From assembly GCA_029959085.1 (NCBI GenBank), contig JARWIR010000031.1, forward strand, positions 186,001 to 250,000: a stretch of DNA of 64,000 nucleotides. Direction: 5' to 3'. The notes under the pieces were generated by a model. That model had not been told where the DNA came from, made no database searches, and worked only from the letters and a program-made list of their open reading frames with translations. Below, piece after piece: positions 32,370 through 44,559 of this stretch; position 1 is the first letter of the stretch, and each line of letters opens with the position of its first letter. The stretch comes from Nemophila menziesii (lineage: Eukaryota > Streptophyta > Magnoliopsida > Boraginales > Hydrophyllaceae). Position numbers and translations under genes: made by a program.

Positions 32370-32757
32370 TACACCCAAAACAAAACTTAAAACAAATCTC
32401 ATATAGCAAAAATTAGGAATTAATATACACATACACTTACCATGCAAAAATCAATCACAAATAATATCAATTTTAAAATAAGTTTCACAACGCTAGAAGG
32501 TTATGCTTGTACTTATCTTAGTATGATGGCTATAGGGTGTTCATTGATCCTCACTCGCTTTGAATGCTCCACTTATCATACTCCCTGTTAGCTGAATTAT
32601 AAACTCACTATGCACCTAGGAATCACGAGGACTTTATGGTTTTAGCGTAGGCTTAGGGACGGTGTGGTATGTATATTTGGTAAATTTGAAATTAGCTTTT
32701 GTCTCTCTCCTCACTTACTATCAACAACTGTCCAAGAGCTTGAGTTTACAAATCTCA
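32370..32757 (-). mobile_element. Internal region of E, continued
   Basis: Read on the minus strand, it matches the conserved noncoding tail of C, including the complement of CTCTCTCCTCACTTAC near 32700. The similarity ends near 32757, and the PBS and 5' LTR of E were not found to the right. Confidence 0.6.
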
Positions 32758-33839
32758 TTGTAAAAATCTCATTGTAAATGTTTGTAATTCACCTTTAAGA
32801 ATTACAAATAGTTTAGCAGAAAAATTTAAAATTCTAAGGGTGATTTCTTAGGTGGTGGATTAGGTATTCAAGAGTTTGAATTACTAAAAAATACACATGT
32901 ATATCTATCATACTATCTTTAATTTATGTATTGTGTTAGAATTGCATAATAATTATAAAACTTATAATATACCAATTGAATATCTATCTTGTGTTTTGTG
33001 TATTTTCCTCAAAGAGTTTTTTAACTAATATTTATTCTTGTAATTTTTTTATTTAGTAGATAATTTGATTAATGTCCTCTCATCCCCTAAAGGACTTACA
33101 AAAAGTATATCGGTTAAAATTGTAAATGTTAATTGAGATAGATTTGACTGAATGCGATTCATTTTAAATATCTAGACCTTATACCAGTGTCTTACATATG
33201 TTGTCTTCAACCTTCATATACATCGACAAACTATCAAATGCAATAAACATAAGAATTCTTCATACTACTACGAACTTAATAATGTTGTTGCTAACTTTCT
33301 CGTTTTTTGTGCAAATGATTCTAAAAACTATATTCTAAGAACATTTTACGATGACCATTATTTTTATAGGTGCAAAACACCTGTCAATAAAAAGCAAGCC
33401 CAAAAGTCACAAGGCAGAGAGGTGCCTTTTTAAAAAAGACACTTGTTCATGGGTGATTGATACAAAAGGTCCGCGTTAAAAAATTAATATATAAAAGGTT
33501 CACAACAATGGCACACACAACTTATTAAAAAAATACACGTGTTCCATTAAAAAATATGTAACCCATTGAATAATTCCGTAACCCACTAAAAACCAACTAA
33601 CCCATTAATAATTGGATCTTTTAAAGAAAAAAATACATAAACTTATAAAGACGGAAAAAACATGTTCTTGAACCTTTTATTAAACTTAATAGCAAAAATG
33701 TAAATACAGACCAACCAAAATGGCACACCCCACATCATACCTCTACACCAAGTGAACCGGTCGGCATATACATGTTTCAATGGGGTCAAACTCCTCCGCC
33801 TTTACAAAAATGTGATGTTTAAAGGAAAAGGATTGCTAG
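32758..33839. other. AT-rich stretch without a recognised gene
   Basis: No credible coding frame, LTR end or TIR was identified. An imperfect direct repeat AAATCTCATTGTAAA occurs near 32750-32780. Confidence 0.4.
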
Positions 33840-35458
33840 AGCGAAAAATATTGGAGGTATAAGATTCAGGGATTTTCAAAAAATGAATCTAGCTTTATTA
33901 GCTAAACAAGCCTGGAGAATAATGAGTAACCCAAATTCACTTGTTGCTAAAGTGTTGAAAGGTATATACTCTCCGTGGGATAATATTATCAATGCTAAAT
34001 TATCAAATAAAAGATCGTGGAGTTGGGCTAGTATATATAAAGGAATGCAATTCATTAAACAACATACGATATGGAGGATTGGAAATGGAATTAACATCAA
34101 TATTTGGGATAAAAATGGGTGAACAATAAGGTATCTTTGGATAGGCCTGCGGGATGTACAATAGAATATGTAGCACAGCTCTTTAATCAAGATATGTCAG
34201 GTTGGAATATGGATCTACTTAGACAATTATTTCCCCCAAATCAAATCAATGACATATGCAAGATACCGGTAATCATTAACAAAGAGGAGGATAAATTAAT
34301 TTGGCCATTCTCAAAGGACGGTGAATATAGCACCAAGTCGGGATATCATAAATTGGTTGAATTAGAAGTGCAAAACGAAGCTCAAACATCTTCGCAAGGC
34401 ATGAAGGAAAATAGCAATCTCTGGGATATTATATGGAAATCAAATGTCATGAATAAAGTCAGATCTTTTGGATGGAAAGTATGCAATGGAGCTATCCCTA
34501 CTAAACGTAACCTGAAGACTAGAAAAATAATTAAGGATGCTACGTGTGAATGGTGCGAGCTAGACAAAGAAGATATTGAACATTTATTCATAAAATGTCC
34601 TCTTAGCATGGCGGTTTGGGCAAACTCTAAATTGCAAATTATGATAGAAAAAGAAAGAAAGTATGAAATTGGGGAGTGGTTCATTGAGTTGAGGAAAAAA
34701 TATAGCAAAAATGGTTGGGATCAAAGTGAATTTACGGCATATTTTATTCTCACATGATGGAATATTTGGAAGGCAAAGATGAGAAGCTTTCATGACAAAA
34801 CCACATGGGTAATCAAGGACATTCTTATCAGAATTAATTCAGCTATGAATGATCTTTTCAAATGCAGAGTGACTAAAGATAAAGATAATAATAAAGGAAG
34901 TATTCTTAATTGCGAGAATAATAACGAAGATATTATCGAAAGCAATCCAATTCTTAAAGATGATGCAGAGATTATTTTCATGAGTGACGCATCTTTCAAA
35001 AAGGATTATGAACCAGCAGGACTAGCAGCTACTGCGATTAACAAAGAAGGCATGGTAGTTCATAAGATTACCTCCAGGCAGCTAGTTAGGAGCCCTATTG
35101 AAGGTGAAGGATGGGCAGTTCTTCTTGCTATGAGAAGGGCTGCTAGTTGTAATCTCCGGAGTGTTTCCTTTTACTCCGATAACCTCGAAATTGTTCAAGG
35201 TATTGATAAAGATACAGGTCTTCGATGGCAGATTTCCCCTTTCATTGCCGAAATGAAGAGCTGGTTGAAGAGATTTCCCAATCGGAGAATCAACTTCGTC
35301 AAACGGAAACTTAATAGCGTGACAGACCTTGCAGCAAAAACAGCTAGACGAAACTTGGATACGTCTAAATGGAAGAACGGAACTCTTAGTGATTATTATA
35401 CTTATCTCAAGTCATTGTATAAACGATCATAATCTATTTTTCCTTGACAAAAAAAAAA
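33840..35458 (+). pseudogene. 5'-truncated LINE (zf-RVT and RNase H)
   Basis: It begins in the RT-downstream segment (GGIRFRDFQKMNLALLAKQAW) and continues through YSTKSGYHKL, a zf-RVT finger (CEWCELDKEDIEHLFIKCP, about 34548-34605) and an RNase H domain (about 34970-35360: SDASF, GEGWAVLLA, YSDNLEIVQG, then NSVTDLAAK). A frame change near 34119 and TGA at 34755-34757 break it. An A10 run at 35449-35458 is its poly(A) tail. No clear TSD was found. It is related to, but diverged from, the LINE at 35861-41851. Confidence 0.85.
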
Positions 35459-35846
35459 GTTAGTTTTATATAAATATAATTTTTTTTTCAATTTTTCTAA
35501 TATGGTAACAAAGGTATATTTTTACACTCAAATCAACACTCAAACTAATCACTTTGATATTTAAATATCTCATCTTAAATTAAATGGTTGTGACAAAATA
35601 ATAGCATTTTCTTAATCACCAATATAAGAATAACAACTTTACTTTACTAGTTTTTACAAGTAACGAAAACCAAATTTATTTTGAGCTATTTTTTTGTCAA
35701 CAAATTTATTTTTAGCTAAAACCAGTCATTTCTTATGATTGACCTATTTTCAATATTTCTGTTATATTATTAATAAACAAGATATATTTTTTAAGTTGAC
35801 ATTTAGTTAGAAATAAGATACTTGTTTATATTAAACGGAAGAAAAA
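35459..35846. other. AT-rich spacer between two LINEs
   Basis: No gene or repeat signature was seen. Its right end carries the first copy of the TSD of the next LINE (35847-35860). Confidence 0.5.
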
Positions 35847-35909
35847 TACTAAGTTGGTCTTTTTTTTTTTTTTTGACGATCGTTACCACTACAAATACCT
35901 ATTACAAAA

Positions 35910-38900
35910 TTAACCAATTCCAAGTCTCGTAAAGGCATCAATGATGCCAAATTGTCCTTCAAACTGCAATTGCCTAGCTTTACGCGCAGCACGGTCAGCC
36001 AAGCCATTATGTCTTCGCGGTAGATGTCTAAAAAACAGGTTGTGATGTTCTTCAGCAATCTTTCTGATCCGCTTGACATACGGTCGGACTTTCCACCACG
36101 CCGCTGGCAACGACTGAATACCTTGAATAAGATCAAGGTTGTCTGAACAGATGACAGTTCTATCCTCCGGTTGGGCAAGACTCATCTGAGCCGCTTCAAG
36201 AACTGCAATTGCTTCCCCTTCAGCCGCCGAATCTGTCCAGATGGGTTTAGAAAAAGTCACTCTTTGTCCCGAACTAGTCTCACGTTTGACTATGCCGATT
36301 CCACTAAGTTCTGCTTTTGATTTGAAAGATGCGTCACATGTATAAATAAATTTAGTATTTCCAAATTCCACATTGTTCCATGGATCTGCCACCATATCTG
36401 GGGGGCCTCTTGGTGTTTCCAAGGGTGTTTGGCCCCAATTTGGTCCATATAAATCTTTCATTCCTGCAAGGATAGACATAATAACAGTATTCGGCATGAT
36501 ATGAACACTTTCATGTACCATTTTCATTTTAGCCTTCCATATGTTCCAAAGTGTTAGCTGCATATGTGTCATATAGACTTGTTGGTCCCAGATGGTAGTA
36601 TCCAATGCATCACAGAGCTGTGTAATCCAGTCACCTATTGAATTTGGATCGATTTCTGGGACTCTGATCTGCATCGTTGTTCCAGCCCAAACCTGCTTAG
36701 AAAAGTTACAAGTCAAAAGCAAATGTACCACTGTATCTGTCTTGTTGTCACACCACATACACTCTTTAGTATCACTACAGTGCCGCAAGTATAAGTTATG
36801 TTTAGTTGGTAGGATATTACGGCAAGCTTTCCATGAAAAAGATCGTATTTTGTTCGCAACATTAGATTTCCATATTCTGTTCCACAATTTTGGGTCATTG
36901 AGTTCCGCTTGCCCAGAAGTCTGAGCTATTCCTTCCGAGGCCACTTGTGACAGTATTTTATAACCTGACTTAGTAGTGTATTCTCCTGATTTCGTATGAG
37001 GCCAGTTGAAAGTATCTCTTTCCTCCGTTGTAAGTAAGGGAATACGTGCTATCTCGCCTCGAACCGGTGGGGGGATTACCGTGTCAATTGTTTCCCAGTC
37101 CCATCCATCCTTTTGTGTGTTCATCAGTTGTTCCACAGTTTCAATCGTATTATCTTGCGGCCTATCTTTGATTAATCCTGATGGTATCCATTTATGTTTC
37201 CAAATATTAGTATCCCTCCCGTCACCAATTTGAATAATCCCGTGTTCGACTAGGAAGTCTCTACCCTCAATTATACTTGCCCAAGACCAAGTACGACTTT
37301 GACGTAGTTTCACTTCCATAAAGTTTCCATGTGGGAAATAGATTCCTTTCAAGACCCGAGCAGCCAGCAAAGTAGGGCATTTCAGTATACGCCATGCTTG
37401 CGCTGCTAAAAGGGCCTTGTCTGCACGCTTAAGGTCTCTAAATCCCATTCCCCCCATCACTTTCGCCGCAGTCATCTTTTCCCATTCAAGCCAGTGAATC
37501 TTCCTTTTACCTAGAGAGTTCCACCAAAATCGAGCAATAATCGTAGACAATTTCCTACAAAAGGTAATTGGAAAAGAAAAAATTGACATAGCATAGCAAG
37601 GTATCGCTTGTAGTACTGCCTTGATTAAGATTTATTTTCCCCCTTCAGATAAAAGTTTAGCTATCCATCCCTGTGCTTTATTAAAAACTTTGTCCGCAAT
37701 CCAGGATAATGTTTCCAATCTAGACCTCTTGTGACATAACGGAATTCCTAAATATTTTCCAAGGTCCACAGTTTCCTCAATTTGAAGTGCTGAGGCCACT
37801 CTTAGTCGATCAGATTCAGGTGTTTGTCGAAGATTTGTGATAATTTACTTTTTGGCCGGAGCAGTTGCAGTATGTGTGAATGCATTCCTGAAGTTCCTCA
37901 AGATCTTGGCCTTCCAGGGATATAAAGAACAACGAATCATCTGCAAAAAGAAGGTGAGAGATAGTCGGGCAGTTACGTGTAATCTGAATACCCCGAATTC
38001 GCCCTTGATCCACCTTGGTTTGGATTAGTGATATAAGCGCTTCTGTAAGGAGTGCAAAAAGTAGGGGTGATAGTGGGTCCCCCTGTCTTAATCCCTGTCC
38101 TGGGCGGAACTGTGGTTGACGTTCCCCGTTGATATTAAGTTGAAAAGTAACTGTAGAAATACAATTCCAAATCCAATCTACCCATTTTTGGGCAAAACCC
38201 AACCGTTCAAGTAAAAGTTTTAAAAAGTCCCATCTAACCTGGTCATAAGCTTTAGCCATATCCAGTTTAATTGCTGCAAAACATGCGTTATTCTTTAATT
38301 TGCGCTTCATAAAGAAAGACACTTCTTGTGCTATTATAATGTTATCTTGGATGGCCCTGCCCTTGATAAATGCGGATTGTGTAGGTGAGGTAATATCATT
38401 TATTAGTAGCTGCAATCTATTAGCAAGTATCCGGGCGATTATTTTATATCCAAAATTAAGACATGAGATTGGTCTATAATCCCCTACTCCTATCTGAATA
38501 TCTCCTTTAGGAATAAGGGTAATAAGTGTTTCATTAAGAAGTGTTAAAGGAGTATTATTTGTAAAAAAATCAATCACCAAGTTAGTCACATCATAGCCAA
38601 TAATGTCCCAGTATTCCTGAAAGAATTTACCGTTTAGACCATCAGGCCCAGGGGCTTTGTGTGGGCTCATGTCATAAACAGCTTGTTTAATTTCTGCTTC
38701 ATCTAGAATTCTAGTTAACGCCTCATTCATAGATTGGGTAACCTTAGGGTACACATTCCTAAGGGCTTCATGTAAATCAACCGGCTCCTGATCCCTGAGT
38801 AAGTTCGTGTAAAAAGTATTAAATTGTTGTTTGATACCGTCATCAGATTGTACCCAGTCGCCATCCGTATTTTGAATCCTAGCAATCCTGTTACAATTTC

Positions 38901-40008
38901 TTCTTTTAGAAGTTAGTGCAAAAAAGTATTTAGTATTCTTGTCTCCATATCGTATCCATTGGTCTCTTGCTTTATCAGCCCAGTAGACTTCCTCTCGTTT
39001 CCAAAACATAATAAGTTGGTCACGAATAAGTTGCTCCTCGCCTTGTATTTGATCCTCCATTGATGCATTCATCACATCCATTAGTCTTCTTTCCAATTCT
39101 TTAATTTTTGTTTTATTATTAGGGAATGTATTCTTGTGCCATGTTGAGAGGGCGTTTGTGGTAACTGCCCTTTTATGTAAGACCACATGTAAAGGTGTAT
39201 CAACAATTTGAACCTTCCATGCTTCCTCAATAACAGTTCTACAATGTTGATGGAGATACCAGTTAGTCTCAAAACGGAAGTGTCTAATATTGCGCTTCCC
39301 TTGTCCATTATGAAACAGAATCATAGGTGCATGATCTGACCCCACGGTAGGGGAAAGATATGCAGTGGCATTAGGAAAATTTTCTGTCCATTCTGTAGTT
39401 GCAAAAATTTTATCAATTCTAGAGTGTACAATATTATGTTCATCTCGACGGTTTGTCCAAGTAAAGAAGCTTCCATATGTTTGAATTTCTGTTAACATAT
39501 TGTTAGTAATGAAAATATTAAAGTTAAGGATGTACTGCTGGTTTGGAGGGGATGAGCTGAGTCTTTGTTTTGCATTAGAAATATCATTAAAGTCTCCCAG
39601 AATGAGAATCGGTTCATCATGGCGTGCTCTCCATTCTGTTAAATAGTTGTAGAAATGTTGTCGTTCAACGTAAGCATTTGGAGCATGCACAAAAACACAG
39701 TAATAAGCAAATACATTATCGTTAATTAAAACGGTAATAAACGAAGGGCCATAGTCCAAAATAGAAAGGGATGTAGGAGAATTCCACATCAACAAAAACC
39801 CCCCAGAGTGATTCAAACTGCCCTGTGGGTTAACCACAAAAAAGTTCTCAAAATTCAAGTTCCTCACCAATAAAGGTGCATCTTTTTCAGTCATCATAGT
39901 TTCACAAAAACAAGCCACAGAAGGCTTATGTTCAACCACCATAGCACGGAGCACCTGAACTGTCAAAGGGGCCCTAATCCCCTGACAGTTCCAAAAAAGT
40001 GTAATCAT
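35910..40008 (-). pseudogene. LINE ORF2: endonuclease, reverse transcriptase, zf-RVT, RNase H (broken)
   Basis: From ATG 40008 (minus) the frame encodes an APE-type endonuclease (LFWNCQGI, CETM, ILGDFND, then SDHAPM). Next is a non-LTR reverse transcriptase (HKAPGPDGLNGKFFQ, AFIKGRAIQDN, LRQGDPLSPLLF, and the catalytic-type LLFADDSLFF). The frame ends at 37816. It resumes in another frame that includes a nonsense TAA at 37632-37634 and then runs open to 35910 with the segment GGMGFRDLKRADKALLA, a zf-RVT finger (CMWCDNKTDTVVHLLLTC) and RNase H (YTCDASF, SDNLDLIQG, then NGLADRAARKA). One frame change and one stop separate it from an intact ORF2. It sits 36 bp after ORF1. Confidence 0.9.
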
Positions 40009-40044
40009 TTTCCAACCGCGGCCAAAACCGGGTGGCCGCTACCT

Positions 40045-41735
40045 CTAACTTGCCTTATTCTTTGTCTTACCAGTACTTATATAATAATCTCCCCATTCAC
40101 CATTAAATATTTCAACTTTTCCCCTATTAGCTGTCCCAAAGCATTTAAAATCAACCCATATACTTAAAATAAATTGGTATGTGATATTTACCCAATTAGT
40201 CCCCTTAATTCTGTCTGTGTCCCTGAGATGCACCAAACATATTTCGAAATCCGTGTTGCTCCTAAGAGTATTAACCATTTCACTAATACAACATTTCATC
40301 TTTGCCAAAGTCATCCCATAAATTCTTGTCCTCAAATTATCATCTGTATTGTATATATGCAGCATAAAACATATCCCAGCAAGAAGTAGATGAATAGGAG
40401 TCCAACGATCTGTCTCTGTTTTGCAGTTATCCAGTTGATGCAGAAGAGTCCAACGATCAATCTCTGTTTTGCAGATATTTGGAATAGGAGTCCAATTATC
40501 TGTCTCCTTTTTGCAAATATCCACTTGATGAATAGAAGGCCAACGTTCTGTCATTTCTTTGCAATTATCCACTTGAACCCATCCATGTTTATCCTGGTAT
40601 TCTTGACCCTTCTCAGAAGTCTCATCCTCATACAGAGTTGTATTTTCCTCAATAAACATATTATACAGGGCAGTGGCCCTCTCCCATTGCAAGACTTTTC
40701 CTACTTTGGTTCTTCCCCATTTCATAATCCCCTGTTCACCTAAAAAATTTACAACCATTTTCATTAAGTTTAAAGCAAAGTTATACTTATATTGCGAATT
40801 CCATTTGTTAATCCAGGACGAAGTAGAAAAATTAAAGCCCAGCAGCGTAGCCCAAAGTTTACAATCCATCTTCCTCCAGAGCTTAGACATCTGCTTGGCC
40901 ATCCTGCAAACATAATTCGGTCCCTCTTCGTTCATCCAATCACTGTATTGCACCGTTTCCTTTTTATTCTTTGTACACTGATTCTCGTCAGTCTTCATAT
41001 CCTCTAATCCTAGTTTCCGTGGAGAACCCTTAAATGTCAGAATCCATACCGTACTAGCCCTTATCTTAAGTCCCATACCATCATAAATCCTAATCGGTAC
41101 CTCATAAACCAACCATTCCTGTTCCCCTCCTCCACCAAATCTTCTAACTTTCTGTCCAGAATTCTAGAGTTGTGGCTATTCTTCCCCCAACTTTCTGTAA
41201 TCAAAAAGTAACCCCCCTGTGAAGCCGCTCCATAGTAGTTAGTCTTGAACTCTCTCCATCCACTTGTCTTCTTCTTAGAATCGCGATTATACAAATCTTT
41301 ACTCTTGCTTCTGTACAACGTATGAAACCAAATCGCCCCCTTCCGATGATTAAACCCTTTGTCCCATGTATGATTTTTATGTGTAGTAATCAAAACCCAG
41401 ATGCTCGTATGATAATTACCCGCTGTGTGACCGTTAATCTGATTTTGTTCTACCAGAATCGTAAACTGACTACTACTAATCTGAGATTGACTCAAGCAAA
41501 CCTTTACTGATTGAATCTGCCAAAAAGCCTTTGGATTCTTCCTCTCCTTGTCATCGCCGTATGTAGATATTATCTTCTTCCTCCTATATTGTATCTGATA
41601 TCTAATAAAACATGGTCTCCTTGTAAAAACTTGTTGTTGTATCTCACCATCAGTTGATAAGCCCATCCCATCACCTCCCACTATAGTATTTGAATGGAGG
41701 CCTGAGATTTTGCAGTGATTCAGTCGAAAGAACAC
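40045..41735 (-). pseudogene. LINE ORF1 (frameshifted, with internal short repeats)
   Basis: Two overlapping minus frames, 41735-41061 and 41112-40045, make one ORF1 with a frame change in the overlap. Its place directly upstream of ORF2 shows it is ORF1, the RNA-binding partner. The usual DUF4283 and CCHC features were not seen. The first half has an aromatic/Gly motif (NYYGAASQGGYFLITES) whose relationship I cannot name with confidence. The second half contains four imperfect copies of a unit of about 14-16 residues with the pattern D-N/I-C-K-x-E-T-D-x-W-T-P, encoded at about 40398-40585 with copies 42-49 bp apart. Confidence 0.7.
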
Positions 41736-41852
41736 AATTTGTGGTGAATTTGTCTGGATTTTGGGTGAAAGAAAACCCTAGTTTGTCAAAGAAAGTGGGC
41801 CGCCTATTTCGCACCTATAAAAGGTGTACTATGTGTTTGGTAGCCTAACTTT

Positions 41853-41950
41853 ACTAAGTTGGTCTGAATTCGACATATTAAAATTAAATTTTCTTTAGTC
41901 TTAAATATTGACAATAAAGGTTTTTTGAGGTAAAGATTTGTCTTGTTGAA
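41853..41950. repeat. Left arm of inverted repeat flanking the S1 gene
   Basis: TACTAAGTTGGTCT and the following sequence to GAGGTAAAGATTTGTCTT match, with gaps, the complement of 43130-43240. The LINE inserted at this arm and duplicated its first 14 bp. Confidence 0.5.
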
Positions 41951-42251
41951 TTTGTGAGAGGAAAATGAATAAGATGATAAATGAATAGATGAAAATCAGA
42001 AAAAATTTAGCCTTTAAATCTGGTTTTCTTAGTTATCATTAAATTGAACAAAATGGTCCAATATTACTATTTTTTCAAGCGATTAATTAGAGTCTTGTAA
42101 AATATTGGGAACTAACATAATATTCAATATAGTCGATAGGGATTAACAATAAAATTAACCCTAATGAAATACTAGAACTTTTTCGTAATACAAGTGGCAA
42201 ACTCTAAGCTACATAATCAATAAATAAAACTCAACTTTTCTCTGCAAGCGA

Positions 42252-42713
42252 TTACCAATCATAAACTTTTTGCCAACTCACTACTGGGGCATAATCTGGA
42301 CTTTGTGTGGTAAAATAAAAACCATCTTCCTTTATTACCCAAAAACAAGTACGGTGGTTGTCTATATGTTCATCTTCACAGTAGTCATTATGAATCTCAA
42401 CATATACATCAAAAACCCTGTCTTTTGAATCCCAATAGAAATGACAAAAATATAAACTTGTTCTAAAATTATTTGGATAGAATCGCCAACCCCATTGTTG
42501 ACCTACATTGAGCGTTTGGTATCCAAGATCATTGTCTCCAGACTGGCATCGAAATAGTAGATTGGTATGTATACTTGAAGGTGTACTTAAGGGAAGCTGA
42601 TTTACTATAGTAATCCCAGTTTTTTTGGTAAGATGAATATGAGGAAAAGAAAAACTATTGATATATGTTATGCAGACCATGTAATACAAAACTAGGTACA
42701 CTGAAACTTTCAT
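42252..42713 (-). CDS. S1-family secreted protein (self-incompatibility protein homologue)
   Basis: This is an intact 153-residue intronless frame. Residues 1 to about 22 are hydrophobic (YLVLYYMVCIT), a signal peptide. The mature part follows the plant S-protein homologue fold: ITIVNQL, LLFRCQSGDNDLG, QQWGWRFYPN, LYFCHFYW, then CFWVIKEDGFYF. Four cysteines stand at family positions. Length and lack of introns are typical. Family members are small secreted proteins; in poppy one is the stigma S determinant, while most have unknown roles. No pollen S partner is visible. TATAAATA on the minus strand (42773-42766) lies about 55 bp before the ATG. It is the only clearly intact host gene in the window. 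Confidence 0.88.
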   Translation of the reverse strand: MKVSVYLVLYYMVCITYINSFSFPHIHLTKKTGITIVNQLPLSTPSSIHTNLLFRCQSGDNDLGYQTLNVGQQWGWRFYPNNFRTSLYFCHFYWDSKDRVFDVYVEIHNDYCEDEHIDNHRTCFWVIKEDGFYFTTQSPDYAPVVSWQKVYDW

Positions 42714-42765
42714 TGTTTAACTTTGTTTTAAAAAATGATTCAAGGTTGAGGCTTATACTCATAAG

Positions 42766-42773
42766 TATTTATA
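42766..42773 (-). promoter_or_regulatory. TATA box of the S1 gene
   Basis: The minus strand reads TATAAATA 53-60 bp upstream of ATG 42713, implying a leader of about 25-30 nt. Confidence 0.5.
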
Positions 42774-43129
42774 TTATGGAAAAAAAACATGACAATATTC
42801 TTTGTATAAACATGACTATATATAAATATATATGAGATACTAAAGGAACCTAAAGAGGTAATTAAGGAGAAGAATATGTCTACTAAAAATAATTCCAAGG
42901 AAATAAAACAATGACAACTAAGATAGAGAAATTAGAGGCAAATTAATATGGTCATTCCAATATAGAAAATATTAAAATCTTTGATATGATAATTTTGATA
43001 ATTATTTTTCTAAATTCAATATCATTTTTCCGTATATCATTATTATATTGTATTATATATATGCTTTTATTTTTTATTACATTAATTAATATTATTTTCT
43101 TTCATTTTCCTTTTATATATATGCTTATT
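42774..43129. other. Upstream region of the S1 gene
   Basis: It is very AT-rich with no gene seen. It should hold the remaining promoter of the minus-strand S1 gene. Confidence 0.35.
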
Positions 43130-43240
43130 AGTCAAAACAAATCTTTACCTCAAAAATCTTCATTGTATGTGATATTAAACATTTAGAACTAAATAAAAAT
43201 TAATTTTGGTAGGTCAAACTTATAAGACCAACTTACTAAT
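43130..43240. repeat. Right arm of inverted repeat flanking the S1 gene
   Basis: The complement reads TTAGTAAGTTGGTCTTATAAG and continues to TTTTTGAGGTAAAGATTTGT, matching the left arm at 41853-41950. Confidence 0.5.
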
Positions 43241-43300
43241 TTTAAACGTTATTTTGAAAAATATGTATTTCATATTAATTTATTAAGGAAATAAAAAAAT

Positions 43301-43500
43301 TATATATATATATATATATATATTATATTACAAGCTTTTTTTTTATAAGTGGTGGCCAGGATCGATTCTGGCCAAACATAAGTGGTGGCCATGATCGTTT
43401 TTGGCCCCACCTGACATTAATTAAAAAAAAAAAAACCGAAGACAAAAACAAAAAAAGAAAACAAAAAAAACCCTTAAACAAAACAAAAACAAAAACAACA
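43301..43500. repeat. TA run, twofold direct repeat and A-rich tract
   Basis: A (TA)n run precedes 43322. Two copies of ATAAGTGGTGGCCAKGATCG follow at about 43346 and 43378; each unit also contains an inverted GGCCA/TGGCC pair. An A-rich AAAACAAAA tract runs to 43500. Confidence 0.55.
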
Positions 43501-44559
43501 ATTGTCTGAAACCCTACTCCCTCATTTCGCACCTTCTCTCCAAATCGCCATCGACACATCGAGAAAGGGCCATTCGATCCACCCTTCTCTCCTCTCCTGC
43601 GCCCAATCTGCACCACCAAGATTCTCGCCGGTCTGCACCACCAAGATTTTCGCCGGTCCAGGAAAACCGCCGTTATCCACCACCAGCGCAGCTCGAGGAC
43701 CATTCCACCGTTCTCTCCTCTCCTTTCCACCATTCAAAAGAGAACCGCTCGCCATTATCCACCACCAGCGCCGCTCAAGGACCATTCAGGGAGTGAATAA
43801 TCAGCAATAACCGCTCGCCATTAGATTTTAGTTATCATCCCCAGTTTAGATTTTATTCTCATCTTCCTCTTCAGTGTTTGGTCCGTCGATTTCAAATGTT
43901 TCATACACTTCTCTAAGGTTTGTTCAATTTCACACTTCCCCAAATTTATTTTCGTAACTGATCATCATATGTTAATTACTAAGTTGAAACGTTGTTTTAC
44001 AGGTCAATGACATTAATCGTGCAGATTCATGTAAAATAACTCCAGCTAAATTCTCAGGGTTGAAGGAAATTGTGCCCTTAAAAACGCGTAAGGTCAGAAT
44101 CATGATTTTATTGAGTGTTTAAATATGACCTAGAATACAATCAATTCATTTTCTCGACTTTTTAATTGTACAGTTGGCAGATTCATCTTCAACGGATGAA
44201 GATGAGATTTATTTTGACTTTAGGAAACAATGTTTCATTTACTCAAAGGAAAACGAGACTTTTGGTAAGCTTCCTTATCTTTCATTTACTCGGTTTTTGA
44301 ATATTAATTTAAATGTTTTATGGTCAAAATAGGCCTCTGATCGCGATGATGAAGCTCTCAATTACGCTGTGTAGGAATAGATGCTGCAGTTTTGAATTCA
44401 AAAAAGCCTGAATCCAGGTTTTAATAATATTAATTAGCTATATGATTTGTTAAGAGTTATAACTAATGTATTGATATGGAATTTATTGATAAAGGTACAC
44501 TCTTTATCAAAATTCAAATAAACCCCTCTAATTAATCAAAATCCCAATTTCAATTTCAG
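43501..44559 (+). pseudogene. Exon-like fragments of unknown origin
   Basis: The stretch 43502-43800 is C-rich with internal near-duplicates (TCTGCACCACCAAGATT twice; ATCCACCACCAGCGC twice). Exon-like pieces with splice-type borders follow: about 44005-44093 ending before GTCAG, and about 44174-44263 starting after ACAG and ending before GTAAG, encoding STDEDEIYFDFRK. No family was recognised. They may be captured gene pieces, like those to the right. Confidence 0.35.

Larger units (their letters stand above)
35861..41851 (-). mobile_element. Full-length L1-type LINE
   Basis: The element of about 6 kb is flanked by the direct repeat TACTAAGTTGGTCT (35847-35860 and 41852-41865). The left edge is a T-run, the poly(A) tail on the minus strand. 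In the minus sense it has a 5' UTR of about 115 bp, ORF1 (41735-40045), ORF2 (40008-35910) and a short 3' UTR. Long direct TSDs and a poly(A) end are hallmarks of target-primed reverse transcription. Only a few lesions were seen, so insertion is fairly recent. Confidence 0.9.

Noticed and set aside
43502..43810. A protein-coding gene in the C-rich segment
   Set aside because: Both strands are open because of base composition and near-duplicates; no domain is visible.
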